A DNA stretch of 64,000 nucleotides from Pontibacter ummariensis (lineage in GTDB: Bacteria > Bacteroidota > Bacteroidia > Cytophagales > Hymenobacteraceae): NCBI RefSeq assembly GCF_900188175.1, contig NZ_FZOQ01000006.1:186001-250000 (forward strand), written 5' to 3'. Below are positions 63,382 to 64,000 of the stretch, one piece after another. Numbering within the stretch: position 1 is the first letter of the stretch; every line of letters starts with the position of its first letter. The notes beneath the pieces were generated by a model. The model had not been told where the DNA came from and did not search any database. It worked only from the letters and a program-made list of their open reading frames with translations. Made by a program: the position numbers and the translations under genes.

Positions 63382-64000
63382 ATGAAACACTTGATATTCG
63401 GCGCGGGCGGATTCTTAGGGAGTACCCTGATGAAGCACCTGCAACAGGCGGGGGAGGAGGTGTATGCCGTGCGGCGCACCCCTCGGGATGGAGCCTATGC
63501 GGTGGACATTACGCAGCCAAAAGCCTTTAAGGACATTGGGGTACTTCCGGATGTGATCATGAACTGTGCCTCTGCCTTGCCTGATCCTGCCCAAGGCTTC
63601 AGCAGCCCTGATGATCTGAGACGTTTATATGAAGCCAATGTGATTGGTGGCGCAAACATCATGAACTGGGCTGCTGCCAACGGGGTTAAGAAAGTAATTA
63701 ATTGCTCTACCCTCGTTGTAGTGGGTAAGCCCTGGCCGGTGCCGCTGAAAGAGACAGCCAGTACCTATCCTATGGGCAACCACGTAGGCTACAGCGCTTC
63801 CAAACTGGCACAGGAGGTCGTGATGAGTTCTGTTGCGGCGCAGCATAACATCGAAGTCTTGCATTTGCGTATCTCAGCGCTCTATGGCCCCGGCATGAAG
63901 GAGGGAGGCATCCTGACAAAGCTATTAAAGCAGGCCCAGCACAAAGAAAAGATCAGCTTGACTAACGGGAATAAGGTTAGCTTCGACTTCCTGCATGTAG
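63382..64000 (+). CDS. NAD-dependent epimerase/dehydratase, N-terminal part (runs off window)
   Basis: About 206 residues are visible from the ATG at 63382, and the frame is open to the window end. Extended-SDR features are MKHLIFGAGGFLGSTLMKHL, NCASALPDPAQG, VINCSTLVVVGKPWP and the catalytic YxxxK in VGYSASKLAQEVVMSS, then LRISALYGPGMKEGG. The 3' part is missing because of the window edge. Substrate unknown; most likely another nucleotide-sugar epimerase or reductase of the locus. Confidence 0.85.
   Translation, partial: MKHLIFGAGGFLGSTLMKHLQQAGEEVYAVRRTPRDGAYAVDITQPKAFKDIGVLPDVIMNCASALPDPAQGFSSPDDLRRLYEANVIGGANIMNWAAANGVKKVINCSTLVVVGKPWPVPLKETASTYPMGNHVGYSASKLAQEVVMSSVAAQHNIEVLHLRISALYGPGMKEGGILTKLLKQAQHKEKISLTNGNKVSFDFLHV

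Noticed and set aside
1-64000. CRISPR arrays, tRNA, rRNA, insertion sequences and phage genes
   Set aside because: Looked for; no spaced direct repeats, no cloverleaf with a CCA-type 3' end, no transposase or integrase motif seen. A covariance-model search would be needed to exclude small RNAs.

Overview
The window is a bacterial chromosome segment from a member of the Bacteroidota. Evidence includes a fused LpxC-FabZ gene, a PorX-type response regulator with a PglZ/phosphatase output domain, weak or absent Shine-Dalgarno sequences at most genes, and envelope-sugar genes typical of the phylum. A Cytophagales/Hymenobacteraceae genus such as Pontibacter is my best guess, but the sequence alone does not fix it. 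No rRNA, tRNA, CRISPR array, transposase or phage gene was found.

Region 1 (1-19.3 kb) is ordinary core genome. It holds the 3' part of valS, an outer-membrane-like protein, two uncharacterised exported or membrane proteins, a 2-oxoacid dehydrogenase E2, cinA, a DUF4197 protein, an erythromycin-esterase-family protein, a Na/Ca exchanger and yebC. A lone ABC ATPase lies beside a lipid A block (lpxD, lpxC-fabZ, lpxA). These are followed by an HD-domain hydrolase and the co-directional set porX-tsaE-ald. Several convincing intrinsic terminators separate these units; the strongest, a perfect 23-bp stem after ald, marks the border of region 2.

Region 2 (19.7 kb to the window end) is a surface-polysaccharide locus of more than 44 kb, all on the + strand. 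It opens with export genes (Wza-like lipoprotein, Wzc-like tyrosine kinase) and a UDP-HexNAc dehydrogenase/4-epimerase pair that would supply an N-acetylhexosaminuronic acid. Next comes a sulfation module: two sulfotransferases, CysQ, an SLC13 permease, CysC, CysD and CysN, with no sulfate-reduction genes, which points to PAPS made for sulfating a glycan. A nonulosonic acid module follows: LegB, LegC, NeuD-like, NeuB/LegI, NeuC/LegG, PtmE-like, two Gfo/Idh oxidoreductases, an SGNH hydrolase, a CMP-nonulosonate synthetase, an ABC exporter and a methyltransferase. It ends with a 565-residue Rieske plus metallo-beta-lactamase protein closely resembling animal CMP-Neu5Ac hydroxylase (CMAH).

The last part holds glycosyltransferases, a GNAT protein, an AsnB-type amidotransferase, an EpsG/Wzy-like polymerase, a NodB-like deacetylase, a PglC-like initiating sugar transferase, an ATP-grasp enzyme and a truncated SDR epimerase. 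Read together, the locus would build and export a lipid-linked heteropolysaccharide carrying amidated uronic acid, sulfate and a legionaminic-type sugar whose acyl group may be hydroxylated. The CMAH-like gene in a bacterial legionaminate locus is the most novel candidate here.
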